A stretch of DNA of 20,093 nucleotides from Clostridia bacterium (GCA_900767025.1 CAAFXS010000077.1:1-20093); one strand, 5' to 3'; positions 7,228 to 14,520 are shown, counted from the stretch's first letter. A program made the numbers and translations. The notes: generated by a model not told the origin, from the sequence alone.

Positions 7228-7830
7228 ATGAAGAAAGCAAAAGTGGCGACTATTGAAGAAGTGAAATTGATAGCCGAAACATTAGATGCGGAAAGTACGA
7301 AGAGAGGGAACGAATTGTTCACCGATGTTGCTGATGTGTGGCGTATCGGATTCTACACAGCCAGGAGGGTGAGCGACATTATCGGGATGAAATGGGGAGA
7401 TGTTAAAGATGGTGTTTGGACACTGACAGAACAGAAGACGGGAAAGGTCATTCATCTGCCACTGCCGGAGAAAATGCTTGCTATCCTGAATAAACGCAGG
7501 GGTGGGGGCAGTGAACGTAAGCCAGTACAAGGGGGGTGGGTGTTCCCAAGCCGTAAATTCAGCGGGAAACACATTTCACGCCAGGCTGTTGAAAACGCTT
7601 TGTTACGTGTGCGGGAAATTCTGACAGCCAGAGGGGAACTATCTGGTGAATGCCTGTCAATGCATAGCACCAGGAAAGCAAGCGCTACCATCGTTTACCG
7701 GAGCACGAAGGACGTGCTAAAGGCTATGAAATTTCTCAACCACAGCAAGCCGGAAACGACACTGAAATATCTTGAACTGAATGATGCGGTTGATGATGCT
7801 CTTTCTATAACTGGTGGGTTCTCTTTATAA
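7228..7830 (+). CDS. Tyrosine recombinase, catalytic domain only (200 aa)
   Basis: The frame opens at ATG 7204, but that start would leave a leader of only about 8 nt after p1. ATG 7228 has AGGA at 7216-7219 with 8-nt spacing and is preferred. The 200-aa product carries the tyrosine recombinase residues: R47 in TARRVSDI, K70 or K73 in EQKTGKVIHLPL, H146 and R149 in MHSTR, H172 in FLNHSKPETT and the nucleophile Y181 in LKYLEL. It lacks the usual N-terminal SAM-like core-binding domain. In this it resembles the roughly 200-aa FimB/FimE-type recombinases more than 300-400-aa integrases. It may resolve multimers of the circle or integrate and excise it. Its target site is not identified. It is transcribed alone from p1. 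Confidence 0.88.
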   Translation: MKKAKVATIEEVKLIAETLDAESTKRGNELFTDVADVWRIGFYTARRVSDIIGMKWGDVKDGVWTLTEQKTGKVIHLPLPEKMLAILNKRRGGGSERKPVQGGWVFPSRKFSGKHISRQAVENALLRVREILTARGELSGECLSMHSTRKASATIVYRSTKDVLKAMKFLNHSKPETTLKYLELNDAVDDALSITGGFSL

Positions 7831-7861
7831 GTTATTGATTTACAAATACAAAAGATTTTTG

Positions 7862-7890
7862 TTGACAATCACGAAAAAATCTGGCATAGT
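7862..7890 (+). promoter_or_regulatory. Promoter p2
   Basis: TTGACA (7862-7867), a 17-bp spacer beginning ATCACGAAA, and CATAGT (7885-7890) followed by G. The -10 is weaker than that of its sister p3, 119 bp downstream. An AGAGGAAG sequence at about 7929-7936 looks like a ribosome site, but no start codon with a usable frame follows, so a gene may have been lost here. Confidence 0.65.
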
Positions 7891-7980
7891 GTATTACATA
7901 ACAAAGCGGTTCGGTCATAACACAAAAAGAGGAAGATAGCAAATCTGATTAATCAATAGAATCAGTAACTTAGAAAAAAT

Positions 7981-8009
7981 TTGACATTTACAAAAATTTG
8001 ATGTATAGT
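7981..8009 (+). promoter_or_regulatory. Promoter p3 (morphogenesis-like operon or leader RNA)
   Basis: TTGACA (7981-7986), a 17-bp spacer beginning TTTACAAAA, and TATAGT (8004-8009). Predicted transcription start is near 8016, exactly at the left arm of the long-range stem at 8016-8027/8124-8135. The first supported gene starts 570 nt later, so the leader is unusually long. Confidence 0.8.
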
Positions 8010-8015
8010 AACACT

Positions 8016-8135
8016 ATCTTGAGAACACTTAGAATTATCGAAAGCATCACGGCGGTGGCTTTGCCACTGTTAGCAGAGCTAACACCCAGAACAGGGCGCT
8101 AAAAATAGGCAACAGCAACGAGATGTTTTCAAGAT
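8016..8135 (+). ncRNA. Candidate structured leader RNA or small RNA (hairpin module C)
   Basis: ATCTTGAGAACA (8016-8027) pairs with TGTTTTCAAGAT (8124-8135) through 12 bp with one G-T pair. The stem starts at the predicted 5' end of the p3 transcript. Inside lie GTGGC-TTT-GCCAC (8055-8067) and TGTTAGC-AGA-GCTAACA (8068-8084). Just downstream, CCTCC (8141-8145) is an anti-Shine-Dalgarno-like sequence. A closed multibranch fold at a transcript's 5' end suggests a stable non-coding RNA or a regulatory leader. Covariation cannot be tested from one sequence. Confidence 0.5.
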
Positions 8136-8586
8136 AAAAACCTCCTGTAAGGTGAGTAAATTAATAGAGCGTGTTATAAACCACTTGCTACATGCAAACA
8201 GGTATAACCAGTTGGGTCCACGTCCCCGCAACCGGGCTTCTGACTGTTTTCCCCGGTGGCTGGCTGGAAAGTCTGAAAATGCCTCCGTTGCGCTTTGGCA
8301 TGAGTAAACGAATCCGGTGCGCTCTATTCCTTAAAAAGAGCATTTATCAATGTACACACTGTTCATTAATAAGTTCTCTTAAAATGTTTTCTTAATGTCA
8401 AATGTCTAACTTTCTGAAAAGCCATTGGGTCACGGATGGCCCACTATTTTTAAGAGAATACAGAATTTTAGGTGTATTTGTTTAGCCTTTAAAATCCTCA
8501 AATTGTTGTATACGTTTCATTTTTAATTCCTCTTTGTGTCGCTCCCATAACGCTGGGGGCGCACCTTTCTTTTTGGGGAAAACACA
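8136..8586. other. Non-coding leader region with possible attenuator
   Basis: No gene is supported; the frame from 8192 lacks a ribosome site. GCTCT/AGAGC is a hairpin near 8320-8341. GCCAT (8421-8425) pairs with ATGGC (8436-8440) and is followed by CCACTATTTTT, a weak terminator-like arrangement that could end the p3 transcript before the 92-aa gene. CGCTCCC and GGGGGCG (about 8540-8561) form another stem just before a T-rich stretch and the ribosome site. I see no clear second promoter for the gene at 8587, so transcription may depend on antitermination or read-through. Confidence 0.4.
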
Positions 8587-8865
8587 ATGATAAATTCTTA
8601 CGATAATCCAACAAACAGGATTGTTGAAACAATAGTCAATAATCCGCAAGTAGTGAAGGCCGTTAATAAACGCTTCGGTGTTCACCCTACTGAATGCCAG
8701 CAAATTTTAACGATTTTGTTCCATCATTTCGATTATCCAGAAGATACGAAGTCAGACATGCAGGAATTGTTTGGTGCTATTTATCCAGACATTTCCAGCT
8801 TTGTAACTTTCTGCAATAAACGTATTCTGGCCCCGCTGGAATACGAAGAAATTAAATCCAAGTAA
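8587..8865 (+). CDS. Hypothetical 92-aa protein, first gene of the morphogenesis-like operon
   Basis: ATG 8587 follows TTTTTGGGGAAAACACA, a good ribosome site. The product is small, mostly helical and neutral (IVNNPQVVKAVNKRFGVHPT, then QQILTILFHHFDYPEDTKSD). There is no membrane segment or recognisable motif. Its size and place upstream of other small genes and the tail genes would be compatible with a phage tail-assembly factor, but nothing in the sequence shows this. Hairpin module D follows its stop directly. Confidence 0.75.
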   Translation: MINSYDNPTNRIVETIVNNPQVVKAVNKRFGVHPTECQQILTILFHHFDYPEDTKSDMQELFGAIYPDISSFVTFCNKRILAPLEYEEIKSK

Positions 8866-8873
8866 TTCTGGCG

Positions 8874-8916
8874 CTCGCTTGCGAGTGTTGTCGATAAGAC
8901 AACAGGGTGAACACCC
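8874..8916 (+). repeat. Hairpin module D (three hairpins)
   Basis: CTCGC-TT-GCGAG (8874-8885), TGTTGTC-GATAA-GACAACA (8886-8904) and GGGTG-AA-CACCC (8905-8916) follow each other with no unpaired bases. They sit 8 nt after the stop of the 92-aa gene and 46 nt before the 229-aa gene. No T-tract follows, so an intercistronic processing or stability element is more likely than a terminator. Confidence 0.8.
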
Positions 8917-8961
8917 CGTTAATAAGTGATTAAATCAAAGCAAACATAAATAGGTGATAAA

Positions 8962-9651
8962 ATGACTCGTTTAGTTGAAACTGTAGAAACTGTTGAAACT
9001 CAAGAAACTGTAAAAATCCGCACCAAAGAAGATTTTGAAGCAATGCTGAAAAGCACCGGAACCATCGCGGATGTGGAATTAATCCTGCCGGAAGAAGTGC
9101 AAGCAGCTTATAATGCATTGCGTAAATTTGCAAAACCGGAAGAAGTGGCTAAAGAAAAATTCTTAAACCTGAAACGCAAATTAGATGACATGCGCGGCAG
9201 TATTCAGGGCCAGGTTAATCAGGCTACTGCCAACGCTATCCGTTCGGGTGCTCTTTACAATAAACACATTACCTACGTGCACCTGCTCAGCAAACTGGCC
9301 CACAAAGTTTTTGTCGAAGACGGAGACTTGCCCGTTGATGATTCCGACACTTATCATCTGCCGCAACTGGTTGACCCTATGAGTGGGCAAATTATTTTCT
9401 TCACTCGCAAAAGTGAAAAGAAAGTCAAAGAATTTAAAGAAAACCTGAAAAATGAGATTGTGGAAAAAGCACTGCAAGACATTGCCGCTTTTGAATCTGC
9501 TTGTCGTGCAAAAATCCCTGAACAGGTCAAAGAGGGATACCGCTTATTCTGCATTGTGGATAAAAAACGCAAAGAGCTTGAAAAAGTCGAAAGCAAGTGC
9601 GACGGCATTGATTTCGAAAAACTGGTGGCTGAGGTGATGAAAGATGAATGA
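8962..9651 (+). CDS. Hypothetical 229-aa helical protein with VET repeats
   Basis: ATG 8962 follows AGGTGATAAA. Residues 5-16 are a short tandem repeat (VETVETVETQETV), encoded by slippable 9-nt repeats (GTTGAAACT type). The rest is highly charged and mostly helical, with a middle Tyr/His-rich stretch (LYNKHITYVHLLSKLAHKV) and Lys/Glu-rich coiled-coil-like C-terminal helices (KKVKEFKENLKNEIVEKA). There is no signal peptide or membrane segment. It is followed with overlap by the 130-aa gene. In the context of the tail genes it could be a structural or scaffold-like component, but I do not recognise it. Confidence 0.8.
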   Translation: MTRLVETVETVETQETVKIRTKEDFEAMLKSTGTIADVELILPEEVQAAYNALRKFAKPEEVAKEKFLNLKRKLDDMRGSIQGQVNQATANAIRSGALYNKHITYVHLLSKLAHKVFVEDGDLPVDDSDTYHLPQLVDPMSGQIIFFTRKSEKKVKEFKENLKNEIVEKALQDIAAFESACRAKIPEQVKEGYRLFCIVDKKRKELEKVESKCDGIDFEKLVAEVMKDE

Positions 9652-10036
9652 TTCACCCATGACAGACCAGCAAATTCAATTGGGCCTACACCTGGCCCTT
9701 TTGGCAGATGACCGTTATACATTGCTTTTCAGGCAGCGGCCTCACCCATCGGCGGCGCTTGGTTGTGGTTTTGTTATGAGTCTGCTTCATGGCAAAGACT
9801 ATGCCACCAATGCGGAAGTGGTGGAGGCGTTAAAAGTGGCCTACCAGACTATTCCCGAGGTTGTTGGCAATCTGCGTTCAGACGCTCCAGGTTGCACGGG
9901 CCACGACTTCACGCCACTGAAACAGGACCAGTTTGACACTATGACGCTGCAATTGCTGGACCTGCTCCACGGCCTGAAATTTGTCCCATCCACGGGAAAC
10001 TATTTGGTTATGCAAGATTTTTACAATTACTATTGA
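9644..10036 (+). CDS. Hypothetical 130-aa protein
   Basis: ATG 9644 lies inside the end of the 229-aa gene (8-nt overlap) with GAGGTGATGAAAG as ribosome site, so translational coupling is likely. The product is neutral to acidic and mostly helical, rich in Leu and His (LGLHLALLADDRYTLLFRQR, then DFTPLKQDQFDTMTLQLLDL), ending in an aromatic tail (DFYNYY). No known motif is visible. It sits in the operon that leads to the tail genes. Confidence 0.75.
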   Translation: MNDSPMTDQQIQLGLHLALLADDRYTLLFRQRPHPSAALGCGFVMSLLHGKDYATNAEVVEALKVAYQTIPEVVGNLRSDAPGCTGHDFTPLKQDQFDTMTLQLLDLLHGLKFVPSTGNYLVMQDFYNYY

Positions 10037-10048
10037 GATGGGGGAGAG

Positions 10049-10465
10049 ATGCGACCAGAAGAACAAATCCGTTTGAACGTGCAACGCGCTTTAGGCAAAC
10101 AGGATAAGAAGCCAGTTAAAAAACACAATGTTTTCGTTGACGGTGTGTGTAAAAGCACGTTGCGCACCAGAAGCACCGACCTTGCGGAAGTTATAGAAAT
10201 TTGTGAAGGACTTCCCGTGTCAAATGCGACCTGTGCAGCACTGGCTTTGTGCATGGCGCACAACAATACACAGGTCAGAATGAGAACCATTGAGTCGGTG
10301 GGATACGATGAACGGGGAATCATTACAGCGGAAGAAATGAGCATGGCCACAAGCGAGGAGTTTACCCCAACAGATTTCACATTAATTATTCTGGAATTAA
10401 CTAGTTGTGGCGTTCTCCAGGTAGACGATGAAGGTTTTTATAGGGTGGCGCTTTATGCTGAATAA
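10049..10465 (+). CDS. Hypothetical 138-aa protein
   Basis: ATG 10049 follows GGGGGAGAG, the same ribosome-site sequence that precedes the tape-measure gene at 11940. The N-terminus is basic (VQRALGKQDKKPVKKHNVFV); the middle contains two Cys-containing helices (EICEGLPVSNATCAALALCM); the C-terminus is acidic. There is no membrane segment or recognised motif. It overlaps the next small gene by 11 nt. Confidence 0.75.
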   Translation: MRPEEQIRLNVQRALGKQDKKPVKKHNVFVDGVCKSTLRTRSTDLAEVIEICEGLPVSNATCAALALCMAHNNTQVRMRTIESVGYDERGIITAEEMSMATSEEFTPTDFTLIILELTSCGVLQVDDEGFYRVALYAE

Positions 10466-10610
10466 TCGCGATGTTCTGGAGATGATAGACCTTATTATCT
10501 CAAACAATACCCCAGAGCAAATAGAAGAGGCTGAAAAGCAAATACCCGATAAAGATGACGCGCAGGAAAAATCTTTCGCATTATTGCGGGAGTTTAAAAA
10601 CGCCAGATAA
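10455..10610 (+). CDS. Hypothetical 51-aa protein
   Basis: The frame opens at 10428, but ATG 10455 is the better start: it has AGGGTGG 7 nt upstream and overlaps the previous stop by 11 nt. The product is acidic and helical (MLNNRDVLEMIDLIISNNTP, then EQIEEAEKQIPDKDDAQEKS). Two short genes in overlapping arrangement just upstream of a tail module resemble the usual place of tail-assembly chaperones in phages, but there is no sequence evidence for a programmed frameshift. The terminator-like hairpin at 10616-10645 follows. Confidence 0.6.
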   Translation: MLNNRDVLEMIDLIISNNTPEQIEEAEKQIPDKDDAQEKSFALLREFKNAR

Positions 10611-10615
10611 AAAAA

Positions 10616-10645
10616 ATAGCCTCACCCTTTTTCAAGGGTGGGGCT
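10616..10645. terminator. Strong hairpin, probable (bidirectional) terminator
   Basis: AGCCTCACCCTT pairs with AAGGGTGGGGCT over 12 bp with one G-T pair and a TTTC loop. A run of A lies on the left (about 10609-10616) and only TTTGGG on the right. Plus-strand termination would be partial. It may set a lower level for the tail genes downstream. Confidence 0.6.
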
Positions 10646-10817
10646 TTGGGCCATTATACTGAGGAACCAGACAAATGAACAAACGAAGAGATTCCGAAGA
10701 AGATTAGCATAGCAGAAAAATCAACAAATCAAAGCAAACATGCATGAATAAGTGATAAAATTATTCTAGCATGTGGTTCTATGAATAGCAACAGCAGAAA
10801 GACAAAGGTTCAGAAAA
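10646..10817. other. Intergenic remnant with a duplicated gene leader
   Basis: A 16-bp stretch (AAATCAAAGCAAACAT, 10726-10741) and a following AAGTGATAAAAT copy the leader of the 229-aa gene (8932-8962), but the start codon is missing. A 10-codon frame with GAGGAA upstream (10675-10707, MNKRRDSEED) is also present. Together they look like the remains of a duplicated or deleted gene, or a conserved leader element. Confidence 0.5.
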
Positions 10818-11033
10818 ATGATAAAATCCAGCTTAAAGATAGCCGATTATCGTAAGGTTCTTTCTTTCCAATCTATTTTGCGTGTAGCTGAACTGGTGCG
10901 TGGCATAAAGGCAAAACACCCAAAAGTAACAGAAGAGGAAATAAAGGCTATCTTTGATGACATTTATTCACCGGAAATTATTGAGCAAGGCATACAACGG
11001 GCCAAAAATTATGTTTCATTTAAGAGGAAATAA
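10818..11033 (+). CDS. Hypothetical 71-aa protein
   Basis: ATG 10818 follows AAAGGTTCAGAAAA. The small basic helical protein (LKIADYRKVLSFQSILRVAE, then FDDIYSPEIIEQGIQRAKNY) ends only 3 nt before the Dit-like gene, whose ribosome site AGAGGAAA lies inside this gene's last codons. Its place directly upstream of two tail genes suggests a tail-assembly or structural partner. No motif is recognised. Confidence 0.7.
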   Translation: MIKSSLKIADYRKVLSFQSILRVAELVRGIKAKHPKVTEEEIKAIFDDIYSPEIIEQGIQRAKNYVSFKRK

Positions 11034-11036
11034 CAA

Positions 11037-11927
11037 ATGGCAAATCCCATGCAAGGCGCTATTGATGCGCAAAATCGGCTAGACAAAGAGAAAGCTGCAA
11101 AAGCTAAACAAAACCAAACTGGTGGAAGGGTAGAGGATGCAAGGAAACAGCAGCAGGAACAGAAAACAATTGAATGCACTATCATAGTTAGCGGTTTAAA
11201 TTACGGTCAGAACGGTAATTTACTCCAGGACGCAGCTAATGATGCTGATAAAATAATGTTGTTATTTGATGCCGTGCCCAATTATTCTTATTCCCGCACG
11301 GTCCAGAAAACTGAGTTCGCAGTAGAAAGTCAACAGACCTACAGCGACCACGCAGTTATTAAAGACGATGTTTTTACCTTATCCTGCTTTATCAATTCGT
11401 CCCCCACACTAATCCGCAAGGGGAATAAGATTGACGAAAGTACAGACCCGGACAATCCCGCCGCGTCGATGCGCCCAGCCAAAGCGCTGGACCTTTTAAA
11501 ACGCCTTGTTGATAACAGACAATTAATTACTCTCGCCACGGAGGAAGGAACCTACCAAGAATTTATTATCACGAAGCTAACAGCGAAACGTGATGTTTCT
11601 GAGGGTGCGGCGTTGGTTGTTGATTTGGAACTGACACAATATCGAACCTTCACAATCGGGAAGGTAGTAGACGCAGATGTTACCAGCGACCCAAAAAAAT
11701 CCCCGACCAAAAATAAAGGGGCTGTTCAGAGTAGTGCGAAAGGTGATGATAAATTTAAAAAAGAACCTTCTGCTTTAGCACCAGATAAAGAAAAACCTAC
11801 CGATAAAACGCCTGGTGTGGGGGATATTGATAAGCATGAATCTTACGTAATAAAACGGGAAAAACTCCCTAACTCAACGAAAGAAGTTGTGAAGGGGGAC
11901 AACAAACAATCAGACATTCCGAACTAA
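11037..11927 (+). CDS. Dit-like phage tail protein (tail hub/baseplate adaptor), 296 aa
   Basis: Start ATG 11037 has AGAGGAAA upstream. Residues 1-45 are a Gln/Lys/Ala-rich disordered leader. Residues 80-208 match by eye the N-terminal domain of Dit-like tail proteins: a strand pair VQKTEFAVESQQTYSDHAVI, then VFTLSCFINSSPTLI, a helix RPAKALDLLKRLVDNRQLIT, a strand YQEFIITKLTAKRD and the closing AALVVDLELTQYRTF. In that family this domain connects the tail tube to the baseplate or tail tip. Residues 215-296 are Lys/Pro/Asp-rich and probably disordered. In most phages the Dit-type gene follows the tape measure; here it precedes it. The fold assignment is good but unconfirmed. Confidence 0.72.
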   Translation: MANPMQGAIDAQNRLDKEKAAKAKQNQTGGRVEDARKQQQEQKTIECTIIVSGLNYGQNGNLLQDAANDADKIMLLFDAVPNYSYSRTVQKTEFAVESQQTYSDHAVIKDDVFTLSCFINSSPTLIRKGNKIDESTDPDNPAASMRPAKALDLLKRLVDNRQLITLATEEGTYQEFIITKLTAKRDVSEGAALVVDLELTQYRTFTIGKVVDADVTSDPKKSPTKNKGAVQSSAKGDDKFKKEPSALAPDKEKPTDKTPGVGDIDKHESYVIKREKLPNSTKEVVKGDNKQSDIPN

Positions 11928-11939
11928 TTTGGGGGAGAG

Positions 11940-14138
11940 ATGACAACAAAGATTGTTAGCAAAACGGTCAACCTTGTCAGTTGGCGCGCAGATACAGCCA
12001 GTTACAACAAGGTTGTCAAAAAAATCAAATCCATCAAGAAACTGACCGAAGATTGTGGGAAAAGTTTTTCTAAAATGGTGGGCGGCAACGGTGTCAACCA
12101 GTGGGCCAAAACTGTTGAGAACGTCCAGAAGAAACAAGCCGCTTTAGCCCAGAAGCAAGCCGCTGGCGCTAAAATGACAGCAGAACAGATGCGCAAGGCT
12201 GAAATATCTCAGAAGCGCATGGCAGAGTATGAAAAACGTGTCGCCAACCAACGGGCGCGGGTTGCAAATACAGGCATGGTTGGCAAGTCTGCCGGACACA
12301 ATGCCGCACTATACGCCGCACAAAACGAACAGATGCGTCGGGGCCATGCAGCGTTACCGAAGCAGCCAAAAGGTGAGAAACAGTTCGACGTCAACCCGGA
12401 TAATCCTAAGCGTCACCGCATGGTCATGACGGGCTACGCATCATCCGCAAGCGACGATGAAAAAGAAGCAGCAAAAGCAGCCCACAGAGCGAAAATGCGC
12501 CGTGCAAGGATGTACAACAGTATAGACAACCTGGAAAGTCAGTTTGGTCGGGGCGGTCGGTTCGCTTCTCTGGGTGAGTCGGCACAACGTGCAGCCTATA
12601 ACCGTTTGCAGAAACTGGCTGATGCATCTTACAAATCAGAAGATGGCCTGAGTGACTTCAACCGTGTTCTGCGTCAGACCACGCAACAACTAGCACGAAT
12701 GAACGCGATGGCAAAAGCCAAAGGCGGGAAAGGTGTTTACAGCGAAAACGGTATTCGTCAGAGTCGCGCCCAGGCACGCAGAACAGCACTGTTAGCCAAT
12801 GGCGGTGGTCGTAAATCGATGGCGGGGCGTGCTGGCCTGAAAGGCATGGGCTTTGGTGTTCTGAGTCGCGCATTTTTACCTGCGATGGGTGTCGGGATGG
12901 CGGTCAGTGGTATTCAAAACACCTTGCAAACAGGTATCGCCAAAACCCAGGAAGACAGGATGTTGAAAAACTTCAATACCGACCCCACCAAATTCTGGGC
13001 TTATCAGCAAGCAGTTGCACAAAAGAACGGGTTCAACCTGACAACCGCCAAATATTCAGACATGAGCAAGGACGTTTATGACAAGGCTGGCGACCTGTCG
13101 CACGGGGAATTTAAATGGAATAAGAAAAAAGGGGAATACAATTTCTCCGGCGGTGGGCAGTTCGGTGACATTGTTAACATGGTCATGAGCAAAACTAAAG
13201 GTTCCGCTGAGGACAAAAAAGCCGCTGGTGAAAGCGTCCTTGCTAACCTGAAAAAACTTGAGAACGCTCAAGATTTTGCCGCCTACATTGACAAGCTGGG
13301 ACAAGCTGCCAACCTCACCCGCGCCGAGATGACCCAATTAGCTGAGACTGTTAATGATGGTAGCTGGCTGTTAGGTGTTTCAACCAAAGATATTCAGAAA
13401 AACTTCCAGAGGCTGAAAGATGCCGGGTTAGTTCTCTCTGAACAGGAAAGAAAAAACGTTGAAGGACTCCAGGCGCTTGGGGCAGAAGTTGCCAGAGGTG
13501 GGAGTGTTCTGGCACAATTTGCGGCCTCCGCTTTCTTCGAAGGCCTGGGCCTCAAGGTGGAAGATGTTACCGAGGCAATAGGCAAACTTAAAGAACCTGT
13601 GCAAATGGCCTTCCGTAACTTTGGCACGCTTCTGAATAGCATGTCACCTCTGCTTGGTGTTTTCGAATCCTGGTGGGATGTAGGTAAAAGAGTGTTCGGA
13701 GTTTTTAACAGGTTACTTGAACCGCTGGGAGGTTTTGGAACATTGTTAAAAAATGCTATGGGTGACATAGCAAGCATTCTCACTTTTATACCTAACACCA
13801 TCGGCAGTGTAGGTAAATGGCTTAACGAGAAATTTGGGATACTGGAAGAGTTTAAAGATTTTGAGAAAATAACATTTACCCCTACCACACCAGCAACACA
13901 GACAGCACAAGAAATAATTAAAAATACACCACGGGCAAGTATGCAGACCTCCCAACAACAGCGGTCAATAGTTAACCCGTTGCAGGTAGCGGTGAAACAA
14001 CAAACGCAAGTGACTATTCAGCCTGACGGCAACGGTATTAGCAATTGTTTCAAAGGGATTGCAAAAACAGTCTTTGCGGAAGAGATGCAAGACCAGGTCG
14101 ATTTGCTCCTGCCGCCTATTGAATCCACATCATTCTAA
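11940..14138 (+). CDS. Tape-measure-like tail protein, 732 aa
   Basis: ATG 11940 follows GGGGGAGAG. It is the largest gene on the element. Residues 1-60 contain a Lys-rich segment (SYNKVVKKIKSIKKLTEDCG); residues 61-110 are an Ala/Gln/Lys coiled coil (VQKKQAALAQKQAAGAKMTA); residues 295-325 are a Gly-rich hydrophobic segment (GFGVLSRAFLPAMGVGMAVS). Long helical stretches follow, then a second hydrophobic region at about 565-635. This helical, Ala/Gln/Lys-rich layout with internal hydrophobic segments, beside a Dit-like gene, is typical of tape measures, which set tail length and enter the host membrane. At about 0.15 nm per residue, 732 aa would give a tail of roughly 110 nm. No head or packaging genes accompany it. 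Confidence 0.75.
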   Translation: MTTKIVSKTVNLVSWRADTASYNKVVKKIKSIKKLTEDCGKSFSKMVGGNGVNQWAKTVENVQKKQAALAQKQAAGAKMTAEQMRKAEISQKRMAEYEKRVANQRARVANTGMVGKSAGHNAALYAAQNEQMRRGHAALPKQPKGEKQFDVNPDNPKRHRMVMTGYASSASDDEKEAAKAAHRAKMRRARMYNSIDNLESQFGRGGRFASLGESAQRAAYNRLQKLADASYKSEDGLSDFNRVLRQTTQQLARMNAMAKAKGGKGVYSENGIRQSRAQARRTALLANGGGRKSMAGRAGLKGMGFGVLSRAFLPAMGVGMAVSGIQNTLQTGIAKTQEDRMLKNFNTDPTKFWAYQQAVAQKNGFNLTTAKYSDMSKDVYDKAGDLSHGEFKWNKKKGEYNFSGGGQFGDIVNMVMSKTKGSAEDKKAAGESVLANLKKLENAQDFAAYIDKLGQAANLTRAEMTQLAETVNDGSWLLGVSTKDIQKNFQRLKDAGLVLSEQERKNVEGLQALGAEVARGGSVLAQFAASAFFEGLGLKVEDVTEAIGKLKEPVQMAFRNFGTLLNSMSPLLGVFESWWDVGKRVFGVFNRLLEPLGGFGTLLKNAMGDIASILTFIPNTIGSVGKWLNEKFGILEEFKDFEKITFTPTTPATQTAQEIIKNTPRASMQTSQQQRSIVNPLQVAVKQQTQVTIQPDGNGISNCFKGIAKTVFAEEMQDQVDLLLPPIESTSF

Positions 14139-14148
14139 CCAAAACAAC

Positions 14149-14184
14149 AAAGGCGAGGGTATTACAGCCCCCGCCTTTTTTATT
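14149..14184. terminator. Intrinsic terminator after the tail genes, probably bidirectional
   Basis: AAAGGCGAGGG (14149-14159) pairs with CCCCCGCCTTT (14168-14178) with one mismatch, followed by TTTTAT. In the reverse direction the stem is followed by TTTGTTGTTTT, so it can also end the convergent small gene at 14352-14200. Confidence 0.85.
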
Positions 14185-14199
14185 GCGCCACAGCCGCGT

Positions 14200-14352
14200 T
14201 TAGACGCAGAATTTTCGAAGTTCATGCGCTATCTCTAAATCTGCCTCTATCCTGATTCTTTCTGAAAGCCAGCGTTTTCCGGCTTTTGTCTGTAGCCACT
14301 TCTTTCGGGCCTGGGCCTGAGTCATTTTCTTGCGGGGCTTTGCGGTTTTCAT
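14200..14352 (-). CDS. Small basic 50-aa protein, only supported minus-strand gene
   Basis: On the minus strand, ATG at 14352-14350 has a near-perfect AGGAGG ribosome site 7 nt upstream, and the frame stops with TAA at 14202-14200. The product is strongly basic and helical: N-terminal TAKPRKKMTQAQARKKWLQT, then KAGKRWLSERIRIE and a C-terminal ADLEIAHELRKFCV. It would suit a small nucleic-acid-binding or adaptor protein. It is convergent with the tape-measure gene and shares the terminator at 14149-14184. No family is recognised. The strong ribosome site and charge pattern support a real gene despite its size. Confidence 0.7.
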   Translation of the reverse strand: MKTAKPRKKMTQAQARKKWLQTKAGKRWLSERIRIEADLEIAHELRKFCV

Positions 14353-14520
14353 GTTGCGACCTCCTGCCAGTGGTGAAAAGGTTTTTATTCACTATGGCAC
14401 ACTCTACGACAGGATGCAAGATACATTTCCCAGATTTCAGACAATAGGTGTCATTTAGAGGTCCGAAGTGATACCCCATAGGATAACACCCCCTCTATTT
14501 CCCAGACGTTTTATCAGACC

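Noticed and set aside
8192..8395. 67-aa open frame in the p3 leader
   Set aside because: No Shine-Dalgarno sequence precedes the ATG, and the region has several overlapping stem-loops, so it is better read as leader RNA.
8482..8520. Minus-strand 12-codon frame (MKRIQQFEDFKG) with a good GAGGAA ribosome site
   Set aside because: It is very short with no visible promoter or coupling; kept only as a curiosity near the 92-aa gene leader.
9354..9722. 122-aa minus-strand frame inside the 229-aa gene
   Set aside because: It is a shadow of the plus-strand coding sequence, without a ribosome site or independent support.
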